From Hyphomicrobium sp. (GTDB lineage: Bacteria > Pseudomonadota > Alphaproteobacteria > Rhizobiales > Hyphomicrobiaceae), in assembly GCA_030148425.1 (NCBI GenBank), contig JASBTM010000003.1, positions 248,001 through 312,000 on the forward strand: a stretch of 64,000 nucleotides of DNA, given 5' to 3'. Within the stretch, counting starts at the first letter, position 1. Every line of letters starts with the position of its first letter. The notes beneath the pieces are model-generated. The model was not told where the DNA came from. It ran no database searches and saw only the letters and a program-made list of their open reading frames with translations. Both the position numbers and the translations under genes were made by a program. Shown in pieces: positions 7,967 to 17,687 of the stretch.

Positions 7967-8677
7967 TCAGCGCGGGGTAATCAGGGTCGAAGAGGTCCTG
8001 TCGCCCTTCGGCCTGTCGTCCGCGATCGGAACGCCGTGAACGAGGTAGTAGACGTTCTCGGCGATGTTGGTCGTGTGGTCGCCGATGCGCTCGATGTTCT
8101 TGGCGCCGAACAGGAAGTGCGTGCAGATGCCGATGTTGCGCGGATCTTCCATCATGTAGGTGAGGAGTTCGCGGAACAGCGAATTGTACATCGCGTCGAC
8201 CTGCTGGTCGTTGCGCCAGACCTGCATTGCCTTTTCAGCGTCAAGCGAGGTCAACGCGTCGAGCACGTCCTTCAGCTGCGTCTGAACCATCTCGGTCATG
8301 TGGCGCATGCCGGTCATCAGCGGCTTGGGATAGGTTTCGCCCGCAATCGTGAGAGCGCGCTTGGCGATGTTCTTGGCGAGATCGCCGATGCGCTCGAGAT
8401 CGCCCGCGATCTTGACCACCGTCATGATGTGACGAAGATCGTTGGCGAGCGGCTGACGACGCGCGATCATGACGATGACTTGGTCTTGCAGCTCGCGCTC
8501 GAGCTGATCGACCATAACGTCGTCGGCAACCGCCTTTTCGGCAAGCTTGGGGTCGCGGCGCTCAAGCGCATCCATCGCCTGAACGAGGAGCTTTTCAGCG
8601 TAGCCGCCCATCTGGGCGATGCGACGGTCGAGAAGCTTCAATTCATCTTCGTATGACTTCACGGTATGTTCGTTCAT
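7967..8677 (-). CDS. phoU: Phosphate signalling protein PhoU
   Basis: All-helical protein of 236 residues made of two similar three-helix bundles. Each repeat carries the acidic metal-cluster motif: ADDVMVDQLERELQ in the first and DQQVDAMYNSLFRELL in the second. PhoU relays phosphate status from PstSCAB to PhoR and holds PhoR in its phosphatase state. I chose the ATG at 8677 (MNEHTVKSYEDEL) because AGGA lies about ten bases upstream and the length fits the family; a GTG at 8716 would add 13 residues overlapping the pstB stop. Confidence 0.95.
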   Translation of the reverse strand: MNEHTVKSYEDELKLLDRRIAQMGGYAEKLLVQAMDALERRDPKLAEKAVADDVMVDQLERELQDQVIVMIARRQPLANDLRHIMTVVKIAGDLERIGDLAKNIAKRALTIAGETYPKPLMTGMRHMTEMVQTQLKDVLDALTSLDAEKAMQVWRNDQQVDAMYNSLFRELLTYMMEDPRNIGICTHFLFGAKNIERIGDHTTNIAENVYYLVHGVPIADDRPKGDRTSSTLITPR

Positions 8678-8715
8678 CGTCGTAATCCTGAAATCCGTTG
8701 GCCTCAACGCCACCA

Positions 8716-9501
8716 CTAGCCGAAGCGGCCAGTGATGTAGTCTTGCGTCCGACTATCCGTTGGGTTTGTGAAAAGCTTTTTGGTGTCGCCGAATTCGACC
8801 AGATCTCCGAGGTACATAAATGCAGTGCGTTGAGAGACGCGGGCGGCCTGCTGCATGTTGTGCGTGACGATCGCGATGGTGAACTCGTGCTTCAGCTCAT
8901 CGATCAGTTCTTCAACTTTGGCCGTCGAAATCGGATCGAGCGCCGAGCAGGGTTCGTCGAAGAGAATGACTTCCGGGCGGATCGCGACGGTGCGGGCGAT
9001 GCACAGGCGCTGCTGCTGACCGCCGGAAAGCGACAGACCGCTCGCGTGGAGCTTGTCTTTCACTTCCTTCCAGAGAGCTGCCTTCTCAAGCGCGGATTCG
9101 ACGCGAGCATCGACTTCCGACTTCGGCAGACGTTCATAAAGACGAAGACCGAACGCGATGTTCTCATAAATGGTCATCGGGAACGGCGTCGGCTTCTGAA
9201 ACACCATGCCAATGCGAGAGCGCAGAAGGTTCAGATCCTTCATGTCGAGGATGTTTTCACCGTCGAACATGATCTTACCCTCGGCGTGCTGGCCGGGATA
9301 AAGGTCGTACATGCGGTTGAGGACGCGGAGCAGCGTAGACTTACCGCAACCGGACGGACCGATGAAGGCGGTCACCTGCCGCTCGTAGAGCGGCATCGAA
9401 ATGCCCTTAAGGGCCAGAGAGGATCCGTAATAGAACTTCAGGTCCTGAACGGAAATCTTCTCGGTCAGGCCGGTGTCGACGTCTTTTGACATTACGTTCA
9501 T
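8716..9501 (-). CDS. pstB: Phosphate ABC transporter ATP-binding protein PstB
   Basis: ATPase of the high-affinity phosphate importer, 261 residues. Walker A is GPSGCGKST, the Q-loop lies in VFQKPTPFP, the signature is LSGGQQQR, and Walker B is [13 protein letters not shown], all of PstB type. The ATG at 9501 overlaps the pstA stop (ATGA) and has GAGGACG upstream, so translation is coupled. Longer in-frame extensions into pstA are discarded. It acts at the inner membrane with PstA and PstC. Confidence 0.96.
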   Translation of the reverse strand: MNVMSKDVDTGLTEKISVQDLKFYYGSSLALKGISMPLYERQVTAFIGPSGCGKSTLLRVLNRMYDLYPGQHAEGKIMFDGENILDMKDLNLLRSRIGMVFQKPTPFPMTIYENIAFGLRLYERLPKSEVDARVESALEKAALWKEVKDKLHASGLSLSGGQQQRLCIARTVAIRPEVILFDEPCSALDPISTAKVEELIDELKHEFTIAIVTHNMQQAARVSQRTAFMYLGDLVEFGDTKKLFTNPTDSRTQDYITGRFG

Positions 9502-10349
9502 TTGGGCGTCCTCGAAGTACCAAGATAACGTGCCACGATGCTGAGCGAGAGCACCGCCGCGGTGATGAGCAGCGCACCTGTCCAAGCGAGGCGCTGCCAG
9601 TCTTCATATGGGCTCATAGCATATTGGAAGATGACGACCGGCAAGCTCGCCATCGGAGCATTTATATCGGAGCTCCAGAACTGGTTGTTAAGAGCCGTAA
9701 AGAGGAGCGGCGCGGTCTCGCCGCTGACCCGCGCGACGGCGAGCAAAACGCCCGTGAGCATACCGGCGCGGGCAGCTTTGTAGGCCACCTTGCGAATGAC
9801 GAGCGACTGCGGCATTCCGAGCGCCGAGGACGCTTCGCGCAGCTGGTTCGGAACCAGCAGCAGCATGTTCTCGGTCGTGCGGACGACGGTCGGGATAACC
9901 AGGACGGCCAGCGCTGCGGCTCCGGCGATCGCCGAGAAGTGACCCATCGGCCGAACCAGCACTTCGTAGACGAACAAGCCGGTTACGATCGAAGGGGCGC
10001 TGAGCAGAATGTCGTTGATGAAGCGGATTACCGACGAGACTTTGCTGAAGCGACCGTATTCCGCCAGATATGTGCCAGCTAGAATTCCGATCGGTGTGCC
10101 GATGATCACGCCGAAGAACGTCATGACCAAACTGCCGGCGATGGCGTTCAACAGTCCACCGTCGCTGCCTGGTGGCGGCGTCATCTCGGTGAAGACCTTG
10201 AGGTTCAGGCCCGCGAGGCCCTTAAAGAGCAGCGTCGCGAGGATAATTGCTAGAATCGTCAGGCCGAGAGCCGATGCGGCCCAGCATAGAGTGACGGTGA
10301 TCGAGCTGTGCAGCCGGCGACGCCGGTATTTTGCTAGGTCCAGGGCCAT
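9498..10349 (-). CDS. pstA: Phosphate ABC transporter permease PstA
   Basis: Inner-membrane permease of 283 residues with about six membrane helices. The first, after the basic [10 protein letters not shown], spans about residues 18-45. The EAA-type coupling loop is visible as [18 protein letters not shown] (about 185-202), which contacts PstB. The start lies two bases after the pstC stop, and the end overlaps pstB by four bases. It pairs with PstC to form the phosphate channel. Confidence 0.95.
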   Translation of the reverse strand: MALDLAKYRRRRLHSSITVTLCWAASALGLTILAIILATLLFKGLAGLNLKVFTEMTPPPGSDGGLLNAIAGSLVMTFFGVIIGTPIGILAGTYLAEYGRFSKVSSVIRFINDILLSAPSIVTGLFVYEVLVRPMGHFSAIAGAAALAVLVIPTVVRTTENMLLLVPNQLREASSALGMPQSLVIRKVAYKAARAGMLTGVLLAVARVSGETAPLLFTALNNQFWSSDINAPMASLPVVIFQYAMSPYEDWQRLAWTGALLITAAVLSLSIVARYLGTSRTPK

Positions 10350-10351
10350 GT

Positions 10352-11335
10352 TTATGCTCCCGCCTTCTTCTCGATGCGCATCAGCATGAGGCGCGCGAGA
10401 GCCAGGACGACAAAGGTGATGAAGAAGAGGATGAGGCCGAGTGCGATCAGCGACGAGGTGTAGATATCGCCGACCGCTTCCGTGAACTCGTTAGCGATCG
10501 TGGCGGAGATCGTCGTGCCGGGCGCGAGGATCGATTCTGAGATGCGGTGGGCGTTGCCGATGACGAACGTCACGGCCATCGTTTCACCGAGAGCGCGGCC
10601 GAGGCCGAGCATCACGCCGCCGATGATGCCGACGCGTGTGTACGGGATGACGACGTTGCTGACGACTTCGCGGGTCGTCCAACCCATGCCGTAGGCGGCT
10701 TCCTTCAAGACAGGCGGAACGGTTTCGAATACGTCGCGGCAAACGGCGGTGATGAAGGGCAGCACCATCATCGCGAGGATGAGAGCCGAGGTCAGAATGC
10801 CGATCCCGTACGGCGGACCTGCGAAGAGGTCGCCCAGAATGGGGAAGGGTTTGAAGAATGCGATCAGTTCGGGCTGCACGTACCGCTGGAGGACGGGTGC
10901 GAAGAAGAACAAGCCCCAGATGCCGTAGATGATGCTCGGGATGCCGGCGAGAAGCTCGATGGCAATGCCGATGGGCCGGCGGAGCGACAACGGGCAAAGC
11001 TCGGTCAGGAAGACGGCGATGCCGATCGAGATCGGCACGGCGACGAGCATGGCGATCGCGGATGTGACGAGCGTACCGTAAATCGGAGCCAGTGCGCCGA
11101 ACTGCTCGGTTACCGGATTCCAGACTTCGGTCGTTAGAAAGCTGAAGCCAAAGGTTTTGACCGCGAGCCAGCCGCCGAGGATCAGCGACACGAAGATGGC
11201 GCCGAGGAGGGCCAGCACGAGATAGGCAGACGATTGCGTCAGCCAGCGGAACAGATTGTCTGTCGTCTTTAGACCTTCAAGCACTTTGCGTCTGGCTGCC
11301 GCGGCGGCCATCGCTTGGGAATTGGCATCTGTCAT
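10352..11335 (-). CDS. pstC: Phosphate ABC transporter permease PstC
   Basis: Inner-membrane permease of 327 residues with about six to seven helices. Motifs include [16 protein letters not shown] in the membrane core and the coupling loop [19 protein letters not shown], with [14 protein letters not shown] near the end. I took the ATG at 11335 (MTDANSQ); upstream in-frame codons to 11368 would add a short unlikely leader. A strong hairpin at 11392-11418 separates it from pstS, which allows pstS to be made in excess. Confidence 0.94.
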   Translation of the reverse strand: MTDANSQAMAAAAARRKVLEGLKTTDNLFRWLTQSSAYLVLALLGAIFVSLILGGWLAVKTFGFSFLTTEVWNPVTEQFGALAPIYGTLVTSAIAMLVAVPISIGIAVFLTELCPLSLRRPIGIAIELLAGIPSIIYGIWGLFFFAPVLQRYVQPELIAFFKPFPILGDLFAGPPYGIGILTSALILAMMVLPFITAVCRDVFETVPPVLKEAAYGMGWTTREVVSNVVIPYTRVGIIGGVMLGLGRALGETMAVTFVIGNAHRISESILAPGTTISATIANEFTEAVGDIYTSSLIALGLILFFITFVVLALARLMLMRIEKKAGA

Positions 11336-11391
11336 GAAGGTCAAGTTTCCGCTCCACGCTAGGATCATTGCAATAGTCGAGAGACCGGTCA

Positions 11392-11418
11392 GGAGGCGTT
11401 CGCAGTGCGAACGCCTCC
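11392..11418 (-). terminator. Stem-loop between pstS and pstC (attenuator or mRNA stabiliser)
   Basis: GGAGGCGTTCG and CGAACGCCTCC form an 11-base perfect stem around a 5-base loop, 15 bases after the pstS stop codon. No U-run follows, so it is not a classical terminator. A processed end that protects the upstream pstS message, or partial attenuation, would raise binding protein over permease. Confidence 0.7.
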
Positions 11419-11432
11419 CGGCCTTGGATCAC

Positions 11433-12473
11433 TTAGTTCGAGAGGATCGGCTTGTTGTCGCCGTCGACGATCCCGGCCCAGCTCTTCTTGATGAGAGCAA
11501 TGACGTTCTCGGGAAGCGGAACATAGTGGAGTTCTTCCGCAGCCTTGCTGCCATTGGCGTAAGCCCAGTCGAAGAACTTCAGTGCGTCCTTAACAGCGGC
11601 CGCGTCCTTCGGCTTCTTGTGGATCAGGATGAAGGTCGGGCTCGTGATCGGCCAGCTCTCGGCGCCGGACTGTTCCGTCAGGATGACGCCCATGCCGGGA
11701 GCAGAAGCCCAGTCAGCGCTGGCGGCAGCAGCCTGGAACGCAGCGATTTCCGGAGAGACGGTTTTGCCGTCCTTGTTGATCATCTTCGAAAATGCGAGCT
11801 TGTTCTGCGTAGCGTAGGCGTATTCGACGTAGCCGATAGCGCCCTTCGTCTGCATCACGTTGTTGGCAACGCCTTCGTTACCCTTCGCGCCGATGCCGAC
11901 CGGGAACTGAACCGACGTGTTCGAGCCGATCTTCGACTTGAATTCTTCGCTGACCTTCGAGAGGTAGTTCGTCCAAACGAACGTCGTGCCCGATCCGTCC
12001 GAACGGAAAACGACGGCGATGGCGTCGGAGGGGAGCTTCAGCTCGGGGTTGAGCTTCTTGATGGCCGGATCGTCCCAGGTCTTGATTTCGCCGAGATAGA
12101 TCTTGGCGATCGTCGCGCCGTCGAGGACGATTTCGCCCGGCTTGATGCCGTCAAGGTTCACAACCGGAACGATGCCGCCGAGAACGGTCGGGAACTGAAC
12201 GAGGCCTTCCTTGTCGAGCTCTTCGCCCTTGAGCGGCTTGTCCGAAGCGCCGAACGTGACCGTGTTGGCGATGATCTGCTTGATGCCGCCGCCAGAACCG
12301 ATCGACTGATAGTTCAGACCAACGCCGGTCTCTTTCTTATAGGTGTCGGCCCACTTGGCGTAGATCGGATACGGGAACGTGGCACCCGCGCCGGAAATGT
12401 CGGCCTTTACGGGAGCGGTCGCAGCGGCTGTCGCCGCAAACGCCGCTAAAAGCGCCAGAAAAGACTGTTTCAC
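11433..12473 (-). CDS. pstS: Phosphate-binding protein PstS
   Basis: Periplasmic phosphate-binding protein of 346 residues. The signal peptide ends at [15 protein letters not shown], the characteristic first phosphate-loop element. Later loops are [21 protein letters not shown] and [11 protein letters not shown]. It starts with GTG at 12473, chosen for the excellent AAGGAGACC site and because the signal peptide begins there ([20 protein letters not shown]). It is the first pst gene, 387 bases after phoR. Expression is expected to be PhoB-dependent and highest under phosphate limitation. Confidence 0.95.
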   Translation of the reverse strand: MKQSFLALLAAFAATAAATAPVKADISGAGATFPYPIYAKWADTYKKETGVGLNYQSIGSGGGIKQIIANTVTFGASDKPLKGEELDKEGLVQFPTVLGGIVPVVNLDGIKPGEIVLDGATIAKIYLGEIKTWDDPAIKKLNPELKLPSDAIAVVFRSDGSGTTFVWTNYLSKVSEEFKSKIGSNTSVQFPVGIGAKGNEGVANNVMQTKGAIGYVEYAYATQNKLAFSKMINKDGKTVSPEIAAFQAAAASADWASAPGMGVILTEQSGAESWPITSPTFILIHKKPKDAAAVKDALKFFDWAYANGSKAAEELHYVPLPENVIALIKKSWAGIVDGDNKPILSN

Positions 12474-12860
12474 TCGTGGTCTCCTTGTTGAACGGGGGCT
12501 TGAGGCCTCGCCACTCGATCTGCCGGGAAAGCCCGGCAAGCACTCTCTAGTCCAGTTAGTTCACGCCTTTGTGAAACGTTAACTTATTGTTCTGGCGGAA
12601 TTTTATTTCGCTTGTTAACCGTTTCATGGTGCGTGCGATCAGGTTTGTTCCGACGGTTCCGAAAAACGTGCTCTCGGAGAGAACAACTTTCGGAGCGACA
12701 ACGCCCCCCGCCGGTCGCGTGATGCGAAAGAGTTAGGTGCTTTGGCCTACGCCATCCGCAAGGGGTTGGCAGTCATGACACCGTCATCAATCACGGAGCC
12801 TGTTCTAACGACTCCACGCAATGGAAATGTGACAGTTCAACATTTTGATTTATATAAATT
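12474..12860. promoter_or_regulatory. phoR-pstS spacer carrying candidate Pho-box half-sites
   Basis: No gene is seen in this 387-base spacer. At 12770-12787 the plus strand reads CAGTCATGACACCGTCAT, two 7-mers spaced as in a Pho box (CTGTCAT-N4-CTGTCAT), each with six matches of seven. Its direction is opposite to pstS. On the minus strand, CTGTCAC (12829-12835 region) is a perfect isolated half-site. The pstS-proximal part (12560-12630) is AT-rich. A pst promoter must lie here, but I cannot place its start point. Confidence 0.4.
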
Positions 12861-14159
12861 TTATTTGCACGCAGGCAGGACAACCTTGAATGTCGTGCCT
12901 TCTCCGACCACCGACTGGACCGTGAGTTCGCCCTCGTGGCGGTTCAAAACGTGTTTGACGATTGCGAGACCCAGTCCCGTGCCGCCAATTCGGCGGCTAT
13001 GTTCGGCGCTGACACGGTAAAAACGCTCTGTGAGACGCGGCAAATGCTCAGGCGCAATGCCCGGACCATTGTCCACGATGGAAACGAACGCGCGAGCAGG
13101 AAATCTTTCGTCTCGCGCGCCGGTTTTCTTCATTAGCGAGATTTTCACCGTGCCGCCGTCGCGGCCGTATTTGACTGCATTCTCGACGAGGTTGTGGAAA
13201 ACCTGAAAAAGCTCATCCCGATCACCCATTGCAACGATGAGTGCATTTTCGGGCGCATCGACGTCGATCGATATGTTGCGTTCCTCTGCGAAGACAGAAA
13301 TGGATCGCGTAACGTCTTCCATGAGGTCGTTGAGATCGACGCGGCCAGTCGGCTTCAAGTTTGCTTTCTCTTCGACGCGGCTCAGCAAAAGCAGATCGTC
13401 GATAAGGCGCGTCATGCGCTCGGCCTGATCGGCCATGATCGCAAGAAATCTCTCGCGCGCCTTTTCATCGTTTCGCGCCGGGCCTTGCAGTGTTTCGATG
13501 AAGCCGCGCACCGATGCGAGAGGCGTGCGCAGTTCGTGGCTCGCGTTGGCGATGAAGTCGGTGCGCATTTCGAGTAGGCGATGCTGCTCGGATTCGTCGT
13601 GGATCGTAATGAGCGCGGCTATCGGAGGGCGCTGGTTCGCGGCGCCGAGCGGCGCTACCGTTGCGATGAGCCGCTGGCCTGCGCTTCCCCTCGGCACGAG
13701 GCGGGCTGTACCTTTTTCGCCGTTCTGGAGAGCGCCTGTAACCGCCGCAATCAGCTCGGGATCGCGATTGACATGTTCCAGCGGCACGCCGGGCCTGAGC
13801 CTGTCGAACAGGCTGCGGGCGGCTGCGTTGTAATTTAGAATGACGGACATTTCGTCGAGGACAATCGCCGGATCGGGCATCGCCGCAGCGAGATCGATCC
13901 AGGTCAAAATATTTTCCGAACTTGAGCCGATGCCAGTCATGTCACTCGCTTTTTTATCGAGCGTACCGCGTGGCCATGCAAATAAAGCTGCAGCGGCCAC
14001 ACACAATCCACAAGCTAACAAAATTCCGTCGCGCAGTGGCCCGCTCGCCCACATCGACAGGTATGCGAGGACGACAAACGTTACAGCGCAGAGCGCCGCG
14101 AAACCTGGGCGAGCGTTATCACGGGTCATGCCCGCTGGAGTAATCCTGATGTGCGCCAT
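12861..14159 (-). CDS. phoR: Phosphate regulon sensor histidine kinase PhoR
   Basis: Membrane kinase of 432 residues. Two short hydrophobic helices lie at about 19-39 and 44-62 with almost no periplasmic loop, as in other PhoR proteins. A PAS domain (about 85-190) precedes the dimerisation domain with FIANASHELRTPLASVRG (H208 is the phosphorylated histidine). The catalytic domain has NLVENAVKYG (N box), VDNGPGIAPEHLP (G1) and GGTGLGLAIVKHV (G2). It phosphorylates PhoB at low phosphate. It is the first gene of the pho-pst cluster, just after the Rrf2 gene on the same strand (16-base gap), so readthrough is possible. Confidence 0.94.
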   Translation of the reverse strand: MAHIRITPAGMTRDNARPGFAALCAVTFVVLAYLSMWASGPLRDGILLACGLCVAAAALFAWPRGTLDKKASDMTGIGSSSENILTWIDLAAAMPDPAIVLDEMSVILNYNAAARSLFDRLRPGVPLEHVNRDPELIAAVTGALQNGEKGTARLVPRGSAGQRLIATVAPLGAANQRPPIAALITIHDESEQHRLLEMRTDFIANASHELRTPLASVRGFIETLQGPARNDEKARERFLAIMADQAERMTRLIDDLLLLSRVEEKANLKPTGRVDLNDLMEDVTRSISVFAEERNISIDVDAPENALIVAMGDRDELFQVFHNLVENAVKYGRDGGTVKISLMKKTGARDERFPARAFVSIVDNGPGIAPEHLPRLTERFYRVSAEHSRRIGGTGLGLAIVKHVLNRHEGELTVQSVVGEGTTFKVVLPACK

Positions 14160-14175
14160 AAGCTAGCCAGCAAAT

Positions 14176-14670
14176 TCAGCTTCGCCGCGAGCCGCGCGCA
14201 GCCGGTTTTTTGCTCCGGACCTTGGTGCCGTGATCCGTTTCACCGTTAGGCTCGGTTTCGGTGAAGCCGATCGGCGATTTAACGGCCAGCTCCGCGAGGG
14301 TGTGCTGATCGAGAACAGAAATGAATGCCATCAGCGCGTCGTCGAACATGGCGTTGATGTTGCCGGGGTCCGCATCGGACCCGCGCGTGCCACCACCGCC
14401 TTCGACCTGCACGCGGGTCACTTCGATGGCGCGGACGACGTCACCGATCTTGATGGATGTCGCAGGCTTCGCCAGCCGGACGCCGCCGTTCGGGCCGCGG
14501 ACAGCCGCCAAAAATCCGGCGTGCGAAAGAATATGGACGATCTTGAACACATTTTGCTTGGTGACGCCGAGGCGATCAGAGACATCAGCAACCTTCACCA
14601 GCTGGTCTTTGGCGAGCGTGCATTCTATCAGGATGCGGATCGCGTGGCCGGTCTGCTTCGTCAAGCGCAT
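14176..14670 (-). CDS. Rrf2-family transcriptional regulator lacking iron-sulfur cysteines
   Basis: Product of 164 residues. The N-terminus MRLTKQTGHAIRILIECTLA and the winged helix VADVSDRLGVTKQNVFKIVHILSHAGFLAAVRGPNGGVRLAKPAT match RirA/NsrR/IscR. In those proteins three cysteines near residues 90-106 hold an iron-sulfur cluster. Here that stretch reads VQVEGGGGTRGSDADPGN and the only cysteine is C17, so cluster binding is unlikely. The tail is basic (KVRSKKPAARGSRRS). It is divergent from the imelysin-oxidase operon by 216 bases and is its likely regulator. A perfect 12-base palindrome GGCCGCGCGGCC (14685-14696) lies just upstream of its start. Confidence 0.88.
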   Translation of the reverse strand: MRLTKQTGHAIRILIECTLAKDQLVKVADVSDRLGVTKQNVFKIVHILSHAGFLAAVRGPNGGVRLAKPATSIKIGDVVRAIEVTRVQVEGGGGTRGSDADPGNINAMFDDALMAFISVLDQHTLAELAVKSPIGFTETEPNGETDHGTKVRSKKPAARGSRRS

Positions 14671-14773
14671 GTTTTAGCTACCTGGGCCGCGCGGCCGCGA
14701 CGGAAAAAATCTCTCCCTGCTTGTTTCACAAATCTTGTCCGGGTGGCAAGGGGCGCGACTGGCCTGAGTTCAC

Positions 14774-14802
14774 TTGACAGTTCCGCGGGCGGCCATTCTA
14801 TA
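14774..14802 (+). promoter_or_regulatory. Candidate sigma-70 promoter of the imelysin operon
   Basis: TTGACA (14774-14779) and TCTATA (14797-14802) with a 17-base spacer, about 85 bases upstream of the first imelysin ATG. The long leader leaves room for an operator of the divergent Rrf2 regulator. Confidence 0.55.
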
Positions 14803-14886
14803 CCTTCACAGTAAATATTTGGACTTGGCAATTCCGCTCGAGCATCTTGCGGATAGCCAAGGGGGCAATTGGCACGGAGACCCGAG

Positions 14887-16185
14887 ATGTCGAGAAAATC
14901 GTCCGCGCGCGGCCGCGCAGCTCAACTCCTGCTTGCCGTGACGGTGGCGGCATCACTCGGCGCAAATCCGGTCTTTGCGGGACCGCCAGCGACCAAAGAC
15001 ATCATGAAAAACTACGGAGATCTCGCCGAGGCGATGTACTCCGATGCGCTTACCAAAGCCAAGGATCTCGACAAGTCGATCGATGCCTTTTTGGCGGCTC
15101 CAAGCACCGAGACGCTCGCCGCGGCTCGCGACGCATGGAAAGCGTCGCGCGTTCCCTACATGCAGACGGAAGGGTTCCGGTTCGGCAACAAGGTCGTCGA
15201 CGACTGGGAAGGCGAGGTAAACTCCTGGCCGCTCGACGAAGGTCTCATCGATTACGTCGACAAGGACAGCTACGGCGACAGTAAGGAAGAGAATCCACTC
15301 TACACCGCCAATATTATCGCCAACAAGAAATTCCGGCTCGGGCCGAAGATGCTCGACGCAAGCAAGATCGACAAGAAAGTCATCGCCAAGCTCAATAGCG
15401 CGCTCGACGTCGAGTCGAACGTCGGTACGGGGTATCATGCCATCGAGTTTCTGCTCTGGGGGCAGGATCTCCATGGAACCGGCCCCGGAGCAGGCGAGCG
15501 GCCGGCGAGCGATTACGATCTCAAGTCGTGCACGCATGGAAACTGCGACCGCCGCCGCGATTACTTGAAGGCGGCCTCCGGGCTTCTCGTCGACGATCTT
15601 GAGGAAATGGCCGGGGATTGGAAGCCGGACGGCAAAGCCCGCAAAGCGCTGAGCGCCGGCGATGAAAGCGTACAGCTGGCGACAGTCCTGACGGGTCTTG
15701 GCTCGCTTTCCTATGGCGAGCTAGCGGGCGAGCGGATGAAGCTCGGCGTGCTGCTGCACGATCCCGAGGAAGAGCACGATTGTTTCTCGGACAACACCCA
15801 TAACAGCCACTACTACGACCAGGTCGGCATGATGGAGATCTGGAACGGCAAGTACGATGGGGCGACGCCGGTCAGCGGCCCAAGCATCGCGGAACTCGCC
15901 CGCGCGAAAGCGCCGGACGCCGCCAAGCGCGTCGACGACGCCATGGCCGTTACGCTCGAGAAGATCAAAGCGATCAAGGTCAAGGCCGACTCGGGTGAAA
16001 TGGCCTACGATCAAATGCTCGCAGCCGGAAACGATGTCGGCAACAAGATGATCCTTGATGCGGTCGATGCTCTCGTCTCTCAGGCGCGCGCAATCGAGGC
16101 GGTCGTCGCTGGCCTTAATCTTAAGGTCAAGATCGAAGGTTCCGACAGCCTCGATGATCCCGACAAGGTCGCCAAGGCGAAGTAA
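14887..16185 (+). CDS. Imelysin-family (M75) periplasmic protein with GxHxxE motif
   Basis: Product of 432 residues with a signal peptide (basic MSRKSSARGR, then AAQLLLAVTVAASLGANPVFA-G). The imelysin fold is two helical bundles. The conserved motif GYHAIEFLLWG supplies GxHxxE (H184, E187), shared with EfeO and the Pseudomonas IcmP protein, and is believed to bind iron or another metal. Further family features are DAWKASRVPYMQTEGFRF early and the THNSHYYDQVGMMEIW segment late. No cupredoxin domain is present, unlike long EfeO. I chose the ATG at 14887 (GGAGA six bases upstream) over a TTG at 14869. First gene of a five-gene exported cluster. Confidence 0.88.
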   Translation: MSRKSSARGRAAQLLLAVTVAASLGANPVFAGPPATKDIMKNYGDLAEAMYSDALTKAKDLDKSIDAFLAAPSTETLAAARDAWKASRVPYMQTEGFRFGNKVVDDWEGEVNSWPLDEGLIDYVDKDSYGDSKEENPLYTANIIANKKFRLGPKMLDASKIDKKVIAKLNSALDVESNVGTGYHAIEFLLWGQDLHGTGPGAGERPASDYDLKSCTHGNCDRRRDYLKAASGLLVDDLEEMAGDWKPDGKARKALSAGDESVQLATVLTGLGSLSYGELAGERMKLGVLLHDPEEEHDCFSDNTHNSHYYDQVGMMEIWNGKYDGATPVSGPSIAELARAKAPDAAKRVDDAMAVTLEKIKAIKVKADSGEMAYDQMLAAGNDVGNKMILDAVDALVSQARAIEAVVAGLNLKVKIEGSDSLDDPDKVAKAK

Positions 16186-16233
16186 CTTGTGGTCTTCGCC
16201 CGGCCTCGTTTCGTGCTCAGATGAGGTGTTCGC

Positions 16234-17685
16234 ATGGTAACGCGCCGCGACCTGATGATAGGGGCTGCGGCCTTTGCGGGAAGCGCCGGTACAGGCTTTT
16301 TGTCTGTCGGCCGGCGCGTCGAGGCGCGAGAGGTCATCGCGGAGCCGATTGGTCACGGCGTGAAGTCGATCGCCTTCGATCTTGCCGAACGGCCCACCGC
16401 GCTGCCGTGCTTCAATGGCAAGACGCTGCCGCTCTGGACGTTCGAAGCCGACACGACTTTCCCCGTTGTGCGCATGAAGCTCGGCGAACGGCTCGATACT
16501 GTTTTCAAGAATAACCTGCCGAGGGAGGGCGAGGTCGCGTCGATCCATTGGCACGGCCTTCGGATTCCGAACGAGCAGGACGGCGTCCCCTACATGACGC
16601 AGCAGCCAATCGCGCCTGGCGGGGAAGGGCGCTATTCGTTTGTGCCGCCCGATACGGGGTCGTTCTTCTTTCACACGCACTGCAATTCGGTCGAACATTT
16701 CGGCCGCGGGTTGATGGGCGTGCTGATCGTCGAGGGCGATGAGATCACGCCGCCGGACGGCGAAGTCGTGCTGATGATGAAAGACTGGCGCATCGGTCCG
16801 GATGGCGAATTCTTGCCGTTCTCGACGGACGAAGGTGCAGCGAAGAGCGGAACGGCGGGTACGGTGCGGTCGGTCAATGGCGCGACGTCACCAGTCATTC
16901 CGGTGCCGTCTTCCGCGAATATTCGCATTCGCTGCTACAACCTCGATCCGTCGCGTATCTCCGAAATCGGATTCGAAGGCGCCGAAGCGGCGATCATTGC
17001 GCTCGACGGCAATGGATTGCCGCCGTTCACGTTCGAATCCTGGCGGCTCGGTACGGCGATGCGCGCCGATATCCTGCTGCGCACTGCGCCGCCGGGCGAG
17101 TCGATAAAGCTCTACGATTATTTTGCGCCCGAGCCTGTCGTTCTGGCGGAATTCAAGTCGGAGGGGCCGCCGAAACGAACGGATGCGTTCGATCCGACGC
17201 CGCTCAAAGTCATGCCGTTCGCCAAGCTCGACGAAGCGAATGCGCAGATCATCCCGTTCGAGTTTTCGGCGACGCCGACGGGTGCGGCCGTCGCTGCGAT
17301 TGGAGCGGGGCCGGGCATAGAGATAGGCCCGCTTTGTCTCGCAAAACGCACCTTCTGGGCGATCAACAAGCAAGTATGGCCCGGAAATAGTCATCGCGAT
17401 CTCGGGCCGCCGCTTGCTGTTTTAAAGTCCGGACAGAGCTATATTTTCGAACTCGATAACACGACGCCGCGCTCGCATCCGATCCACATTCACGGACACA
17501 CGTTCGAGGTCTTGAATTCGAGCAAACGGAAGCTTCCACGCTTTCGATGCGATACGGTGCTGCTGATCCCGAACGAGCGTATTCAGGTCGGGCTCGTCGC
17601 CGGTCTGCCGGGCAAGTGGATGTTTCATTGTCATATCCTCGAACATCAGGAAGCTGGCATGATGGGTTACATCGAGGTCGTGTGA
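16234..17685 (+). CDS. Tat-exported multicopper oxidase
   Basis: Three-cupredoxin oxidase of 483 residues. The twin-arginine leader MVTRRDLMIGAAAFAGSAG exports it folded with copper. All four copper motifs are intact: HWH (105-107), HTH (147-149), HPIHIHGH (415-422) and HCHILEHQEAGMM (465-477), in which C466, H471 and M476 would complete the type 1 site. Oxidases of this kind oxidise Fe(II), Cu(I), Mn(II) or phenols with oxygen. There is no methionine-rich CueO-type insert, so a cuprous oxidase specialised for copper stress is less likely. Lying between an imelysin and a di-haem protein, ferroxidase activity is the simplest inference. Spacing to the upstream gene is 48 bases. Confidence 0.88.
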   Translation: MVTRRDLMIGAAAFAGSAGTGFLSVGRRVEAREVIAEPIGHGVKSIAFDLAERPTALPCFNGKTLPLWTFEADTTFPVVRMKLGERLDTVFKNNLPREGEVASIHWHGLRIPNEQDGVPYMTQQPIAPGGEGRYSFVPPDTGSFFFHTHCNSVEHFGRGLMGVLIVEGDEITPPDGEVVLMMKDWRIGPDGEFLPFSTDEGAAKSGTAGTVRSVNGATSPVIPVPSSANIRIRCYNLDPSRISEIGFEGAEAAIIALDGNGLPPFTFESWRLGTAMRADILLRTAPPGESIKLYDYFAPEPVVLAEFKSEGPPKRTDAFDPTPLKVMPFAKLDEANAQIIPFEFSATPTGAAVAAIGAGPGIEIGPLCLAKRTFWAINKQVWPGNSHRDLGPPLAVLKSGQSYIFELDNTTPRSHPIHIHGHTFEVLNSSKRKLPRFRCDTVLLIPNERIQVGLVAGLPGKWMFHCHILEHQEAGMMGYIEVV

Positions 17686-17687
17686 GG

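Noticed and set aside
15721..16698. 325-codon antisense frame across the imelysin and oxidase genes
   Set aside because: Spans two well-supported genes on the other strand and has shadow composition.
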